DNA of 64,000 nucleotides from Amorphophallus konjac. Taxonomy: Eukaryota > Streptophyta > Magnoliopsida > Alismatales > Araceae. How positions within the stretch are numbered: the stretch's first letter is position 1; every line of letters begins with the position of its first letter. A program made the translations under genes and the position numbers. The stretch covers positions 124,001-188,000 of the forward strand of contig JAHNEJ010001281.1 of assembly GCA_022559845.1 (NCBI GenBank), in the 5' to 3' direction. Below, in pieces: positions 22,895-35,407 of the stretch. The notes below the pieces were generated by a model, which was not told the origin of the DNA, searched no databases, and saw only the letters and a program-made list of their open reading frames with translations.

Positions 22895-23699
22895 GCGTTG
22901 CATCCCTTAATTCCTTTTTCTTTTCTTTTGAATGTAACACAGGGGTATGCCCCGCAGCACATGTAGTCTGGTCCCCTTTCTGAATAGAGCGGAGCATTTA
23001 TGATTTCACGCGTTCTTTGTGTGTGCATTCATCCCAGAGGGAGCTTTCTTACCCTCCTTTCTTTTCTGTGCACATTGTTTTCTTCTTCCCCTCCTTCCCC
23101 TCTTTTGTGCTGAACCACGTTAGCAGGGTATGGGTCTTTGCGAAGATTTACTTCGGGAGAACCAAGCGGGGACCTACGTCAGGGTACAGGAGAGTGCTCG
23201 CCTTCCCAGGGGTAGGACGAGGGGACCACTCCACCATACCGAACGGGCGACTCCCTGGTTTCGCCGCAATATTGGAAGCGCGTGCTGGCCTCCCGCGGGG
23301 GGCCTTGGTCAGAGACCGGGCTTCTCGTCGTCCGGAGGGGACGGAGAGAAGAGTTTGTTTAGTCAATGACCCGCACGGGAGGTCCGAGCCAAAGTGGTAC
23401 TCACCGCCCGGGGAGGACGGAGAGAAGAGTTTGTTTAGTCAATGACCCGGACGGGAGGTCCGAGCCAAAGGGGTACTCACCGCCCGGGGAGGACGGAGAG
23501 AAGAGTTTGTCTAGTCAATGACCTGGACGGGAGGTCCAAGCCAAAGGGGTACTCACCACCCGGGGAGGACGGAGAGAAGAGTTTGTTTAGTCAATGACCT
23601 GGACGGGAGGTCCAAGCCAAAGGGGTACTCACCGCCCGGGGAGGACGGAGAGAAGAGTTTGTTTAGTCAATGACCCGGACGGGTGGTCCAAGCCAAAGG
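22895..23699. repeat. Spacer with 75-76-bp tandem repeats between the antisense gene and pol
   Basis: After about 240 bp of downstream sequence, units with GACGGAGAGAAGAGTTTGTT, GACCCGGACGGGAGGTCC and GGGGTACTCACCGCCCGG repeat about five times from 23330. The array continues at 31303-31350 beyond the nested element, which split one unit. No gene is seen. Confidence 0.85.
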
Positions 23700-23704
23700 G
23701 GTAC
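23700..23704. repeat. Target site duplication GGTAC (left) of the nested nonautonomous element
   Basis: GGTAC precedes the LTR start at 23705 and recurs after the right LTR at 31303-31307. This fixes both element boundaries. Confidence 0.9.
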
Positions 23705-26067
23705 TGATGTGACACAACCTCGGACCTAATGCAAGCAAGCACAATCGCAATCTAAATGGGCCAATTTGGGCCGCCGCTCTCTCGTCGCTCACCCAAGCCC
23801 GGGGTAACTTGGCAATGCCAAGGTGAGGTTGAGGGGTTGGGCCCTTGCTGGTAGAGGGCCAGCAAGGCCAAGATTTGATTCCCTATGGATTTGGAAGCCC
23901 AATTCAACGGGGCCGACGAAGTGCCGAAGGCACCGGTTGCACTCTTCCCACGGTGATCACTCAAGGCAATGGGGCTTGAGGATCGGGCTCTCACTCGCAT
24001 AACCAGCGGAATTAGAACTAATATTGAAAGACAAGCACTAAGTGGAGTGAAGGTTTGAGCACTTACTCGACCGGTTTGAAGAAACCGGTCCCGGTCGGAG
24101 ACGAGGGCGAGCGGGGAGGCGAGTGGATCCCCACACGCCGCGGCGGTGTCGCTTGACCTGCCCAAACAAATTACACCACTACACCTCTCGCAGGAGGGGG
24201 AACTTGGGGTGGAGGTTAATGATATTACATCAATACTACCTCCACGCAGGGAGGGGCCTTCAGCCGGCCAAGCGGGGTGGGAAAACCAAAGCAAAGAACA
24301 AGGAACAAGGGTGGACGCCGAATCTACCTGCTGTCTGCGAACCAGGATAGAGGGTCGGTGTTTCTGTTGTAGATCTTTCTCAAGAATTTCGCTGATGGCG
24401 AGAATGGTGGAGAAATCTTCGTAACAGGAAGGGGAATGCCTCAGAATTTTTTTAAATTCTTCTGGAGTCGCTACAGGTCGGGGCAGGAGCTTGAATAGGG
24501 CCTCTGTTTCTCGGACTAGCAGGGGCAGGTCACCAATAGTAGGATGCAGAGGCTATCCTGGCCGCTCCCGAACTCCAAATTTGATGCCGTCAGCACCGTT
24601 AGAACCAAGGGTGAGTCCTCTTTGCAGCAAAAGAAACGGGGATGCCAGAAGAGAACGGAGACGATCTGTGGAGCCAGAAAAGTGAGGAGGTGTCGATGCA
24701 GACTGGGGAAGGCAGAGCCGTGCGACCGTGGAATAAAATTGGTAACTTCTGTTCCCGGATGCTGAATGGGATTCTGCTTCTTGATTCTGAAAGTAGACAG
24801 GCCGATGAAGAACTTTGAAGAAGGACTTGAAGACTGATTCCTTCGGGGCTGGTCGTGGCAGAGCTTCTAAGCTGGCTCAGGTCCTCAGCCAAGGTAGAAC
24901 CGCGCAGCTGTGGGAGAATGGACCTCTTGGACGACTCGGAGATTGGAAGAAGATGAAACCACTTCGGTTGCGAAGCCGACTGGCAGACGCTTCCGACGAT
25001 GGCTCTTGGGTCTTCAAACTCGTCCAGAGGAGGTTGTGGTGGCCGCTGCAAGTTGCTGGTCTGCTGTAGATCTTCAGTTGAGAGCTGTAGGTTGATGATG
25101 ATGGGGGGGAATGGGGTATATGGGAGGGGAAATGGGGGTGGATGAGTGTGGGGAAAGCCCGGGCTGTGAGAGGGTCTAGGAGGGGGTGTTCTAAGGTGGG
25201 GGGAAGGGAAGAATGGGGTCTGGAAGGGGGTCTAACAGGTGGTGGGAGGAGGAGCTACGAATTTGGGAAGGTGGGTGAGAGGAGAAAGTGAGGGGGGGGG
25301 GGGCACAAGTGAGTGGAGGGAATGGTGGATTTCAAATTTGAAATGGCCTTGGAAGTTGTGGGGTTGTGTGGGGAAGGGGTTGATTGTGTTGGAATGGGGA
25401 AAGTGGTGTTGGAATGTGGAAGATGGTGTTGGAATGGTGAGGGATCTTCTTGGGACTAGGGGGGTGGAGTAATGGAGGCCATGGGGAAGTGGAGGGCTTT
25501 AATGATGGTAGGTGGGGGTTGAGGTGGTTGGGAAGAGAGGAGAGAGAAGAAAATTCGAAATTGGGTGTTGAGGTGAGAGAAAGTGGAGTGAAAAAGAGGG
25601 ATTAAGAGAGGGAAGGGTGGGGAATCTCTCCCCTAGGGTTTCTCACCCAAAAATTGTTGGAATCACTCCACTAAACTAAGCTTTGGACTCTCAAATGGCA
25701 CTTTTTCATTGATTGATTCATTCATTAAGTTGAAATGGGGGGAATGTGGTCCTATATATAGGAAACCCACATTTCTACAAAAGTCCCTTACAAAAGACTC
25801 AATAACAAATAACCGAAGGGGTAGGGGGGGCTCATGGGCCAAGCCCGAAGAATTGGGCCCAATAGCACATTACACAATCTAATGACACTCAAACTTAGGA
25901 AAATAAATGCAAGACCTAGGAACATGACTCAAATAAAAAGGAAAATACATCAAATGACTCAAATAAAATTACATAGGACTCAAAATTAAATGACTAAACT
26001 ATGCCGGATGCAACCGGGGTGAGGAGATGAACGGTAAACGTGGGCATGGGAGGTGATGTCCCCATCA
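23705..26067 (-). repeat. 3' LTR of nonautonomous copy 1
   Basis: 2,363 bp with termini TGATGTGACA and TCCCCATCA. It contains a palindromic CCTATATATAGG near 25751 as a candidate TATA box and a G-rich stretch at about 25090-25500. The element's ORF runs about 80 nt into it (stop at 25986). Confidence 0.9.
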
Positions 26068-28889
26068 TACTCCCGGGGTGCGGAGAACTCGACTCTGTCG
26101 AGTAAGTGTCCTTCCCTCCTTGGAGGGTGTAGAAGTGGTACCGCCCTCAAGTCTCCCGAACGAGACCGATCCATCCACCTGCCGAGATAGCGCTCATATA
26201 CCTTGCTCCGAGTGGTAGTGACTTGTTCATCCAATATTTGTTCAATTTGTTCACGCTGGGCTCTCTTGGCTGGTGATCTCTCCTCACGGGTGGGTGCTCT
26301 CTCAAGGGAAGAAGTAGGCTCAATCTCCTCACTAGGTACCACCGTGGGTCCCTTATATGACACTAGGTCAGCAACATTGAATGTGGGACTTATTGCATAC
26401 TCCTCAGGGAGATCTAACTCGTAGGCATTTGCACCAATGCGCCTCAAGACCTGGAAGGGACCAGCCCCACGTGACCTCAGTTTAGAGTTGGCTCCCGGGG
26501 AGAGCCTCTCTGTCCTTACCATCACAAAGTCACCCTCATGGAAGTCTCGGTGACGCCGATGAGAGTCGGCCCGCCTCTTATAAGCCTCATTCTTTTTGCT
26601 TATGTGCTTGCAAAGACTTTCATGCAATTTCGTGAATGTTGACATTCTAGGGGTGATGGGTGGACCTGGGCAACCAAAAGTAGACCAATCATGCTTTGAC
26701 GCTAAGAAGACTTTGATGGAATGGGGAGGACCGGGGCATCCATAGGTGATCCGGTCATGCATGGGGGTGGCAAATGCTGGGGGACCCGGACATCCATGAA
26801 TACTCCTATCATGCCTACAACTCATGATGAGTGAAGGTGGACCACTACATCCGAATTTGGACCACTCATGCTTTCTACTTGACATGTGGGTGATGTGAAT
26901 GAATGGACCCAACATAATGTTCATGCCAATTGGTGTAGTAAACCTAGACACATGCATGCTTTTCCCAAAGGTGACTTCCATGTGTATAGGTGTGGGACAA
27001 CCCTTGAACTCCCATTGGAAAGGATCGAATGGATCTAAGAAGGTGGTCATCATGGGGTGGGGCACAACCTTATTACCTAGGGATATGTGGCCCAAGGTCA
27101 TGGCTCCCAAGGTGTAACCCGAGTCATGGATGAGGTGGGTTTGGCCCAATATGATGGGTGAGGGTAGGAAAGGGTGGGTGGTTGGTAAGATGGTTGGGTC
27201 ATATGAGTCCCTTGACTCCCATTGGAATGGATCATATGGATCATAAAATGGGTCACCTAGGGGGAGGAACTCCATGTCCTCAAGATCCTTAAAAGGTGCT
27301 AAGTCATCCTTCTCCATGATAGTTGGGCCAATGTTCTTGGCAAGTGGGTCAGCCATGAGTGGAGGGCTTGACTTTCTACCCGAGATAAGAAGCTCTAAAT
27401 CGAGGAGAAGGTTGGGCTCATCGGGTGTAGGGAGGAATAGAAGGAGGTCGCTAGTGTAGCAACCAATGGTGCAAACCGAGGTGATAGACCCTATGCATAG
27501 GTGTAGGAGGCTAAGGCTCCTAGGTTGTTCTATCATAGGGGTCAACATGCTAGTCATCTCTAATTGCCATGTTATGCCCTTGAGAAGGTCCTCTAAGGTC
27601 TCAACTTGATAGGATGCTTGGATTGTGGTGTGATAGGAGAATAAGGGCACTAAGGGAAGGTCTTGTTCTATGGGAGGGAAAACATGGGCCCGGATCTCTC
27701 TAATTGGGCTCTCCTTTAACCAACTAACAATGGGTTCTCCTAAGATGAGCTTGGTCCCAACTAGAGAGGGTGATGTAAGGTGAGGACCATCGTGTGATGT
27801 TTCTTTCTCAACTTGGACTTGGGTTTCCTCCAAGGTAGGGAGTGGGTTTGGGGTGTTCACCACTATTAGATCGGGTATGGGTTCTTCTTCCAAGGAGGTG
27901 AGAGGGGCTTTTGAGGGTGTGGTGATGATTGGGGCATGGTGTATCCGGGGTGGTAGGTAGTGGGAAACTTGGGTTAGGATAGGTAAGGGTAGTAGTGGAG
28001 GCTTTGGTGGGAGTTGGATTGGGGTAGGGAGAGGAAGATGGGTGGGTTGAAGGGGTTTGGGTTGATTGGTTTTGGGAGGAGTGTCCCCTTTTGGGGGTGA
28101 TGGAGAGGTAGTGGTGAGGGTTACCATGGGCCTAGGTGGAGAGTTGGTCATGGGGCCCAATTGGGTATGGGGACCTATGGTTGTGGTGTGGACTTGGAGG
28201 TGGGGTGTAAATGTAGTGGTTGGGGTAAGAGAGATGGGAAGTGGTGGGGAATGGGTGATTGGGGTCTTGGATTGACTCGGTGGGGATGATGGAGTTGAAG
28301 TGCTCCTTGGACTTTGGTGATTTGAGTAGGAGGGAGAGGGCTGGAGAGTGTAGGTTTTTCTAAGCTCGGTCTTCATCTCATCCCAAGTGCTAATTGGAGC
28401 CTCCCTACGGATCTTTCTCAAACCTTCCACAACTAACCAATGAGTTTTAGCTTATTTGGAGAGGTGTGCCTTGGCTAGCCTCATTCTCCTTCCTTCGTTC
28501 AAGGGGCAACCTTTAAATAATTGGTCTAGGAAAATCTCCCAATCTAGGTAAAGGCTTAGGCTGTTGGATCCATCAAAGGCGGGGGTTTTGATTTTCAAGT
28601 GTTCTGAAAATATGGTTTCTAGATTTCCCCAAAGGTCACTCTCATTCACTCTTAGTACACGGCTATTTCCTTCAAGTCGGTCGAGTCGAGACATGATATC
28701 TTCAAGCCGAATAAGGACATTACGTAGGGCTTCTATGATAGAGGTGTTGCTACCCACTTTGTTGGCAATGGAGCTTCCATTAGGATTTGGGCTTATTGGG
28801 AAAGTTGATGGGGATGGATATGACGGGTATGAAGTAGCCATTCTAGTGGACATGGGAGATGCAACCGAGGATTCTAAATACATAAACAT
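25986..28889 (-). pseudogene. Gag / proline-rich / GCPGPP-repeat / integrase C-terminus fusion ORF of copy 1
   Basis: One frame from 28889 encodes a gag-type segment (AFDGSNSLSLYLDWEIF, later STWDEMKTELRKTY) with an in-frame TAA at 28452-28454. A proline- and threonine-rich stretch follows (about 28330-27880), then an unknown acidic region with two DPFQWE motifs (about 27200 and 27010). Four GCPGPP-type units lie at about 26655-26877. Last comes an integrase C-terminal region (RGAGPFQVLRRIGANAYELDLPEEY, FNVADLVSYKGP). After RYLGRWMDR the chromodomain-like tail diverges and the stop lies 82 nt inside the 3' LTR. RT and integrase catalytic parts are missing. The middle region resembles nothing I can name. 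The upstream stop makes translation of the whole doubtful. Confidence 0.75.
26655..26877 (-). repeat. Coding tandem repeat, four GCPGPP units
   Basis: Four units of about 17-20 residues share an H-[DE]-[RW]-S/T-x-G-C-[PS]-G-P-P pattern (for example KHDWSTFGCPGPP). Copy 2 has five units at about 60855-61137. The change in unit number shows expansion or loss in frame. Confidence 0.8.
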
Positions 28890-28925
28890 GCCCTAGGACC
28901 AACTTGTGGAGAGACAAGTTGTGAA

Positions 28926-28940
28926 CTTGCTCTGATACCA
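28926..28940 (-). other. Primer binding site, initiator tRNA-Met type, copy 1
   Basis: The - strand reads TGGTATCAGAGCAAG two bases inside the 5' LTR. TGGTATCAGAGC is the standard plant site complementary to the 3' end of initiator tRNA-Met. Confidence 0.9.
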
Positions 28941-28942
28941 CT

Positions 28943-31302
28943 TGATGTGACACAACCTCGGACCTAATGCAAGCAAGCACAATCACAATCTAAATGGGCC
29001 AATTTGGGCCGCCGCTCTCTCGTCGCTCACCCAAGCCCGGGGTAACTTGGCAATGCCAAGGTGAGGTTGAGGGGTTGGGCCCTTGCTGGTAGAGGGCCAG
29101 CAAGGCCAAGATTTGATTCCCTATGGATTTGGAAGCCCAATTCAACGGGGCCGACGAAGTGCCGAAGGCACCAGTTGCACTCTTCCCACGGTGATCACTC
29201 AAGGCAATGGGGCTTGAGGATCGGGCTCTCACTCGCATAACCAGCGGAATTAGAACTAATATTGAAAGACAAGCACTAAGTGGAGTGAAGGTTTGAGCAC
29301 TTACTCGACCGGTTTGAAGAAACCGGTCCCGGTCGGAGACGAGGGCGAGCGGGGAGGCGAGTGGATCCCCACACGCCACGGCGGTGTCGCTTGACCTGCC
29401 CAAATAAATTACACCACTACACCTCTCGCAGGAGGGGGAACTTGGAGTGGGGGTTAATGATATTACATCAATACTACCTCCACGCAGGGAGGGGCCTTCA
29501 GCCGGCCAAGCGGGGTGGGAAAACCAAAGCAAAGAACAAGGAACAAGGGTGGACGCCGAATCTACCTGCTGTCTGCGAACCAGGATAGAGGGTCGGTGTT
29601 TCTGTTGTGGATCTTTCTCAGGAATTTCGTTGATGGCGAGACCAGCGGTGAAATCTTTGTAACAGGAAGGGGAATGCCTCAGAATTTTTGTAAATTCTTC
29701 TGGAGTCGCTGCAGGTCGGGGCAGGAGCTTGAATAGGGCCTCTGTTTCTCGGACTAGTAGGGGCAGGTCACCAACAGTAGGATGCAGAGGCTATCCTGGC
29801 CGCTCCCGAACTCCAAATTTGATGCCGTCAGCGCCGTTAGAACCAAGGGTGAGTCTTCTTTGCAGCAAAAGAAACGGGGATGCCAGAAGAGAATGGAGAC
29901 AATCTGTGGAGCCAGAAAAGTGAGGAGGTGTCGATGCAGACTGGGGAAGGCAGAGTCGTGCGACCGTGGAATAAAATTGGTAATTTCTGTTCCCGGATGC
30001 TGAATGGGATTCTGCTTCTTGATTCTGAAAGTAGACAGGCCGATGAAGAACTTTGAAGAAGGACTTGAAGACTGATTCCTTCGGGGCTGGTCGTGGCAGA
30101 GCTTCTAAGCTGGCTCAGGTCCTCAGCCAAGGTAGAACCGCGCAGCTGTGGGAGAATGGACCTCTTGGACGACTCGGAGATCAGAAGAAGATGAAACCAC
30201 TTCGGTTGCGAAGCCGACTGGCAGACGCTTCCGACGATGGCTCTTGGGTCTTCAAACTCATCCGGAGGAGGTCGTGGTGGCCGCTGCAAGTTGCTGGTCT
30301 GCTGTAGATCTTCAGTTGAGAGCTGTAGGTTGATGATGATGGGGGGGAATGGGGTATATGGGAGGGGAAATGGGGGTGGATGAGTGTGGGGAAAGCCCGG
30401 GCTGTGAGAGGGTCTAGGAGGGGGTGTTCTAAGGTGGGGGAAGGGAAGAATGGGGTCTGGAAGGGGGTCTAACAGGTGGTGGGAGGAGGAGCTACGAATT
30501 TGGGAAGGTGGGTGAGAGGAGAAAGTGAGGGGGGGGGCACAAGTGAGTGGAGGGAAGGGTGGATTTCAAATTTGAAATGGCCTTGGAAGTTGTGGGGTTG
30601 TGTGGGGAAGGGGTTGATTGTGTTGGAATGGGGAAAGTGGTGTTGGAATGTGGAAGATGGTGTTGGAATGGTGAGGGATCTTCTTGGGACTAGGGGGGTG
30701 GAGTAATGGAGGCCATGGGGAAGTGGAGGGCTTTAATGATGGTAGGTGGGGGTTGAGGTGGTTGGGAAGGGAGGAGAGAGAAGAAAATTTGAAATTGGGT
30801 GTTGAGGTGAGAGAAAGTGGAGTGAAAAAGAGGGATTAAGAGAGGGAAGGGTGGGGAATCTCTCCCCTAGGGTTTCTCACCCAAAAATTGTTGGAATCAC
30901 TCCACTAAACTAAGCTTTAGACTCTTAAATGGCATTTTTTTCATTGATTGATTCATTCATTAAGTTGAAATGGGGGGAATGTGGTCCTATATATAGGAAA
31001 TCCACATTTCTACAAAAGTCCCTTACAAAAGACTCAATAACAAATAACCGAAGGGGTAAGGGGGGCTCATGGGCCAAGCCTGAAGAATTGGGCCCAATAG
31101 CACATTACACAATCTAATGACACTCAAACTTAGGAAAATAAATGCAAGACCTAGGAACATGACTCAAATAAAAAGGAAAATACATCAAATGACTCAAATA
31201 AAATTACATAGGACTCAAAATTAAATGACTAAACTATGCCGGATGCAACCGGGGTGAGGAGATGAACGGTAAACGTGGGCATGGGAGGTGATGTCCCCAT
31301 CA
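28943..31302 (-). repeat. 5' LTR of nonautonomous copy 1
   Basis: 2,360 bp, near-identical to 23705-26067, and ends with CATCA followed by GGTAC. Open frames in it mirror those of the other LTR and have no coding support. Confidence 0.9.
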
Positions 31303-31307
31303 GGTAC

Positions 31308-31699
31308 TCACCGCCCGGGAAGGACGGAGAGAAGAGTTTGTTTAGTCAACTTTTAGTACCTCCGCTGATGCGGGGCGGTGACTGGAAATGGGGGGCATTC
31401 CCCTTTTCTGTTGTTTTTTTTTTATATCCTTCTTTTGCTTTTTTCTTTCCCTTCTTTTTTTCTTTCTCTCTTTTTTTTCTTTTCCTTTCTTTTCTCTTCT
31501 CTCTTTTTTTCTCTTTTTTTATTATTTTTTTCCTTCCTTTCTTTTTTTTATACATATATTTTTGTTCTCTCAACTTTTCTTTTTTTTTCACTTTTCTCTT
31601 CTTTCTTCTCTTTTTTTTTTTGAAAACGTGGATGGTAGCCAAGTTGTTTGGACATTAATCAGGCAAATCCGCCCAAAAATAGGGCGAAGAGTAATATTA
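31308..31699. repeat. Rest of the 75-bp repeat and a pyrimidine-rich tract downstream of pol
   Basis: 31303-31350 completes the split repeat unit. 31400-31622 is almost pure C/T on the + strand, that is an A/G tract just downstream of pol in the element's sense. No gene is seen. Confidence 0.8.
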
Positions 31700-34600
31700 T
31701 TACCTGAATGGGGGCGCCGGAGCGTGGTACAATCTCAAGTGCCTTCCATTAAGAGGCGGGAACTGGACTTCCCCGCGATGGTTGACAATTACATAGGCCC
31801 CACCTTCGTAGACTTTTTGGACTACGTAAGGCCCGAGCCAGTTCTCATTCAGCTTACCCTTGGGGTTGGCGGCCATTAGGTCTCTTCTCTTGACCATGAC
31901 AAGGTCACCTTTCTTGAATTCGCGCTCCTTGACCAGCTTGTCAAAGGCGCACGCAATCCAGGCCTGGTAGACCTGAATATTCTGCTGGGCTTGAAGCCGC
32001 TTTCCTTCCAGACTGGAGAGTTCATCGAGTCTTCGCTCGGTGTTGGTCTACCCTTCGGGGACAAGCCCATGCTGAATGGCGACCCTGAGGGACGGTATCT
32101 CCAGTTCGACGGGGACGATTGCTTCCGAGCCGTATACGAGAGAGAAGGGCGAGCAGCCCGTTGGGGTCTTGTATACAGTTCGGTACGCCCAAAGCGCTTC
32201 ATACATTTTTTCTTTCCAGTCCCTTTTGTTAGAGCTAACAGTTTTGGCCAGGAGAGTGCAAAGTGTTTTATTGAAAGCTTCGGCCAGCCCATTGGCTTGT
32301 GGATTGTAAGGAGTCGATGTCCTCCAGTCAATTTTGTATTTTTCTGCTAGCCGGTAAACCTTCTGGTTGCGGAAGTGGCTGCCGTTGTCTGACACAATCC
32401 GGTCGGGCACGCCAAATCGGAATATAATGTTGCGGTGGATAAACCTGACTACGATTTCTCCGGTGACCTCCCGTAAGGCAACAGCCTCTGCCCAGCGGGA
32501 GAAGTAGTCGGTCGCCGCCAGAATGTATTTGCAGCCTGTGGAATATGCGGGTAAGGGGCCCACAACATCTGTTCCCCATTGGGCGAACGGCCAACTGGGC
32601 GCGGTTGGGTGCAATTGCATGGGAGGCCTCCTGGGTATGGTGGCATGCTCCTGGCATCTCTGACATGACTTAGCGTACTCGCAGCAGTCGTTGAACATTG
32701 CAGGCCAATAATAGCCAAGTTTCTTGATTTCAATTTTCATTTTCGGCCCCGCCTGGTGTGCGCCAGCTGTCCCGGCATGGACCTCCTTCATAACTCTCCA
32801 AGCTTCTTCAATAGACAAGCATCGGAGGAGTAGCTTCTGTTTGGCATCCGCCACAATTCGGAACAATATTCCGTTTCGGAGCTCATAGGATTCTTTGGTT
32901 CTGACTAGCTTGATCCTTTCTTCTCTTCGGCCAGGTAATTGCTGGTGTTTGAACCACTGCATCAGGGAGGCTCTCCAGTCAGGTAGGCCGACGGCTTCTG
33001 CTGCAGTGACCTCTAGTTCTTCTTCTTCTGGCTCCTCTTCTATCATGCTGGGCATCTGGCGCTGGTTTATTACTTAGATATGGAGGGATCCATCTGGAGG
33101 CACTGCCAGTGAGCTTGCCAATTTTGCCAATGCGTCGGCTTGTGCGTTCTCCCCTCTGGCAACATGGCCTATCTCAAGGAGATAGAACCGCTCCATGAGC
33201 CGCTTCGCCTTAGTGTGATAAGGGAGCAGCTCAGGTTTTCGGACATCAAACTGTCCCTGGACTTGCTTGACGACCAGCAGCGAGTCGCCGAACACTTGGA
33301 GCATTTTGATCTCCATTTGGAGGGCGACCTGGAGGCCGATGATCAGAGCTTCATATTCTGCTTCATTATTGGTGCAGGGTTTGCTAATGCAGCAGGAAGT
33401 GTGCATCACTTCTCCGTCTGGCGACTTGAGGATGATGCCTGCTCCGGCTCGTACCTTGGCGCGCCCGGACGGGGTCGCTTCTGTCCTCGAGGCTCCATCA
33501 AAGTAAAGCTGCCAGATGGCTCGTTGTATTTGGTCTACCTCCAGTGTTTCATCCTCGGGCAGCTCTGTGGCCAACGGGGAGTCTTCGGGCACAGGGTGTG
33601 CTGCGAAGAAATCCGCGATGGCTTGCCCCTTAACGGCCTTCTGGGGCACGTAAGTGATGTCAAATTCCATGAGTAGCACGGCCCACTTGCCAAGGCGCCC
33701 CTTTGGAACTGGCTGGAGGAGAATGTGCTTGATGGGGTCAGCTCTAGATATTAAGCTCACTTCATGGGACAGCATGTAGTGCCTCATCTTCTTGACTGCG
33801 AAGACCAGAGCAAGGCAGACTTTCTCTATCGGAGTGTATTTGGCCTCCCCACCCACTAATCTCCGGCTGAGGTAGTAGAGAGCATGCTCTTTTCCCTCAT
33901 CATTGTTCTGGGCAAGCATTGCCCCCAGTGAATATTCGGTAGCCGCTATGTAGAGAATGAGCGGTCTGCCTTTGACAGGTGCCCCCAGGACAGGCGGGGT
34001 CTTCAGGTATTCCTTTAGCTGGTCGAACGCGTGCTGGCATTCATGGCCCCAGCTGAAGGGTGCATTCTTCATCATTAGTCTGTGGAAGGGTTGGCAACGC
34101 CCCGACAGGTTGGAGATGAACCTGCGGATGTAAGCTAACCGGCCCTGTAGGGACCTCAGCTCTCCCAGACTTTTCGAAGGGGGCAACTCCTGGATGGCCT
34201 TTATCTTGAAGGGGTCGATCTCGATCTCTCTATGCCGGACAATGAAGCCGAGGAACTTTCCACTGGACATGCCAAAGGAGCACTTCATGGGGTTCATTTT
34301 TAGTCCGTATAGCCGGAGCCTTTGGAAGACGACCCTGAGATCATTTAAATGTTCATCTCTCTTCTTAGTCTTGACGACCAGATCGTCGATGTAGCATTCG
34401 ACCTTGTTGTATAGCAGCTCATCGAAGATCTTGGTCATCGCCCGCTGATATGTGGCACCAACGTTCTTGAAGCCGAAGGGCATCCTCTTGTAGTGGAATA
34501 TCCCCTTGGGTGATCTGAAGGCTGTGTGAATCCGGTCGTGGTCGGCTATCCAAATCTGGTTATAGCCGGACGAGCCGTCCATGAAGGACAGGGCCTCGTG

Positions 34601-35407
34601 GCCAGTAGTTGCATCAATCATCACTTCGGTGATAGGCACCGGGAAGTCATCTTTTGGGCAGGCTTTGTTCAGGTCGCGGAAGTCCACGCAAATCTTGATC
34701 TGTCCATTCTTCTTTTTCACTGGTACAATGTTGGCCAACCATGTGGTATATTGGTTTTCTGCCACGAAATCGACATCTATGAGCTTGTCGACCTCCTTGC
34801 AGATCTGACTGGTCAATTCCGGCCTCATGCGCCGGGGAGACTGTTTCACTAGCTCCACCTTAGGATCGATGGACAAGATGTGCTGAGTCACCTCGGGGCT
34901 GAGTCCGGGCATTTCTTTGTAGTTCCAGGCAAAACAATCCCGGAACTCTTGCAGCAGCTTTATGTATTGTTCTCTCTCACGAGGGGGTATGAGAGCACTT
35001 AGAAAGGTTGGCATGGGGTCGCCTTCTGTGCCGAGGTTGATCTCAATCAATTCGTCGACTGTGGCCTGGCCGCCATTTTCAATTTCCGGCGGGGCTGGCG
35101 ACAAATTGACGAAGTCTTGGTCTTCATTGTCTTCGGGCTCGAGGATGGCATCCTCGTCTTATTGTTCCTCCTGGCCGGGCGTGGGGGCTGGATTTGCCGT
35201 GTAGTCCTCTTGGACCGTAGCCGCCGGGTCTGTGAGGTCCGCTGGTGCAGAAAGGCACAGGGCCACCTCGGGGTCTTCTATGTACTCATCATAGACAGCT
35301 TGGACGGGGGCCGGGGTAGCCGCATCTTCAGGCGCCTGGTACTGGATGGATATGGTATAGGCTCCTGCTCTAGGGCTGTCCGCCACGTGGGGGCGTGGCG
35401 GGGCTAC

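Larger units (their letters stand above)
23705..31302 (-). mobile_element. Nonautonomous Ty3/gypsy (chromovirus-like) element, copy 1
   Basis: LTRs 23705-26067 and 28943-31302 have termini TGATG...CATCA and target duplication GGTAC. The primer site at 28926-28940 sets the - direction. The internal region is only about 2.9 kb and encodes the N-terminal part of a gag, a proline-rich unknown region and an integrase C-terminal region. Protease, RT, RNase H and the integrase core are absent, so movement would need enzymes from another element. LTRs differ by about 2% in the 800 bp compared by eye. Inserted in the 75-bp repeat array of the giant element. Confidence 0.9.

Noticed and set aside
23752..24294. 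180-codon frames repeated in each LTR of the nonautonomous family
   Set aside because: They lie within LTRs and differ between copies as neutral sequence would; no domain is recognised.
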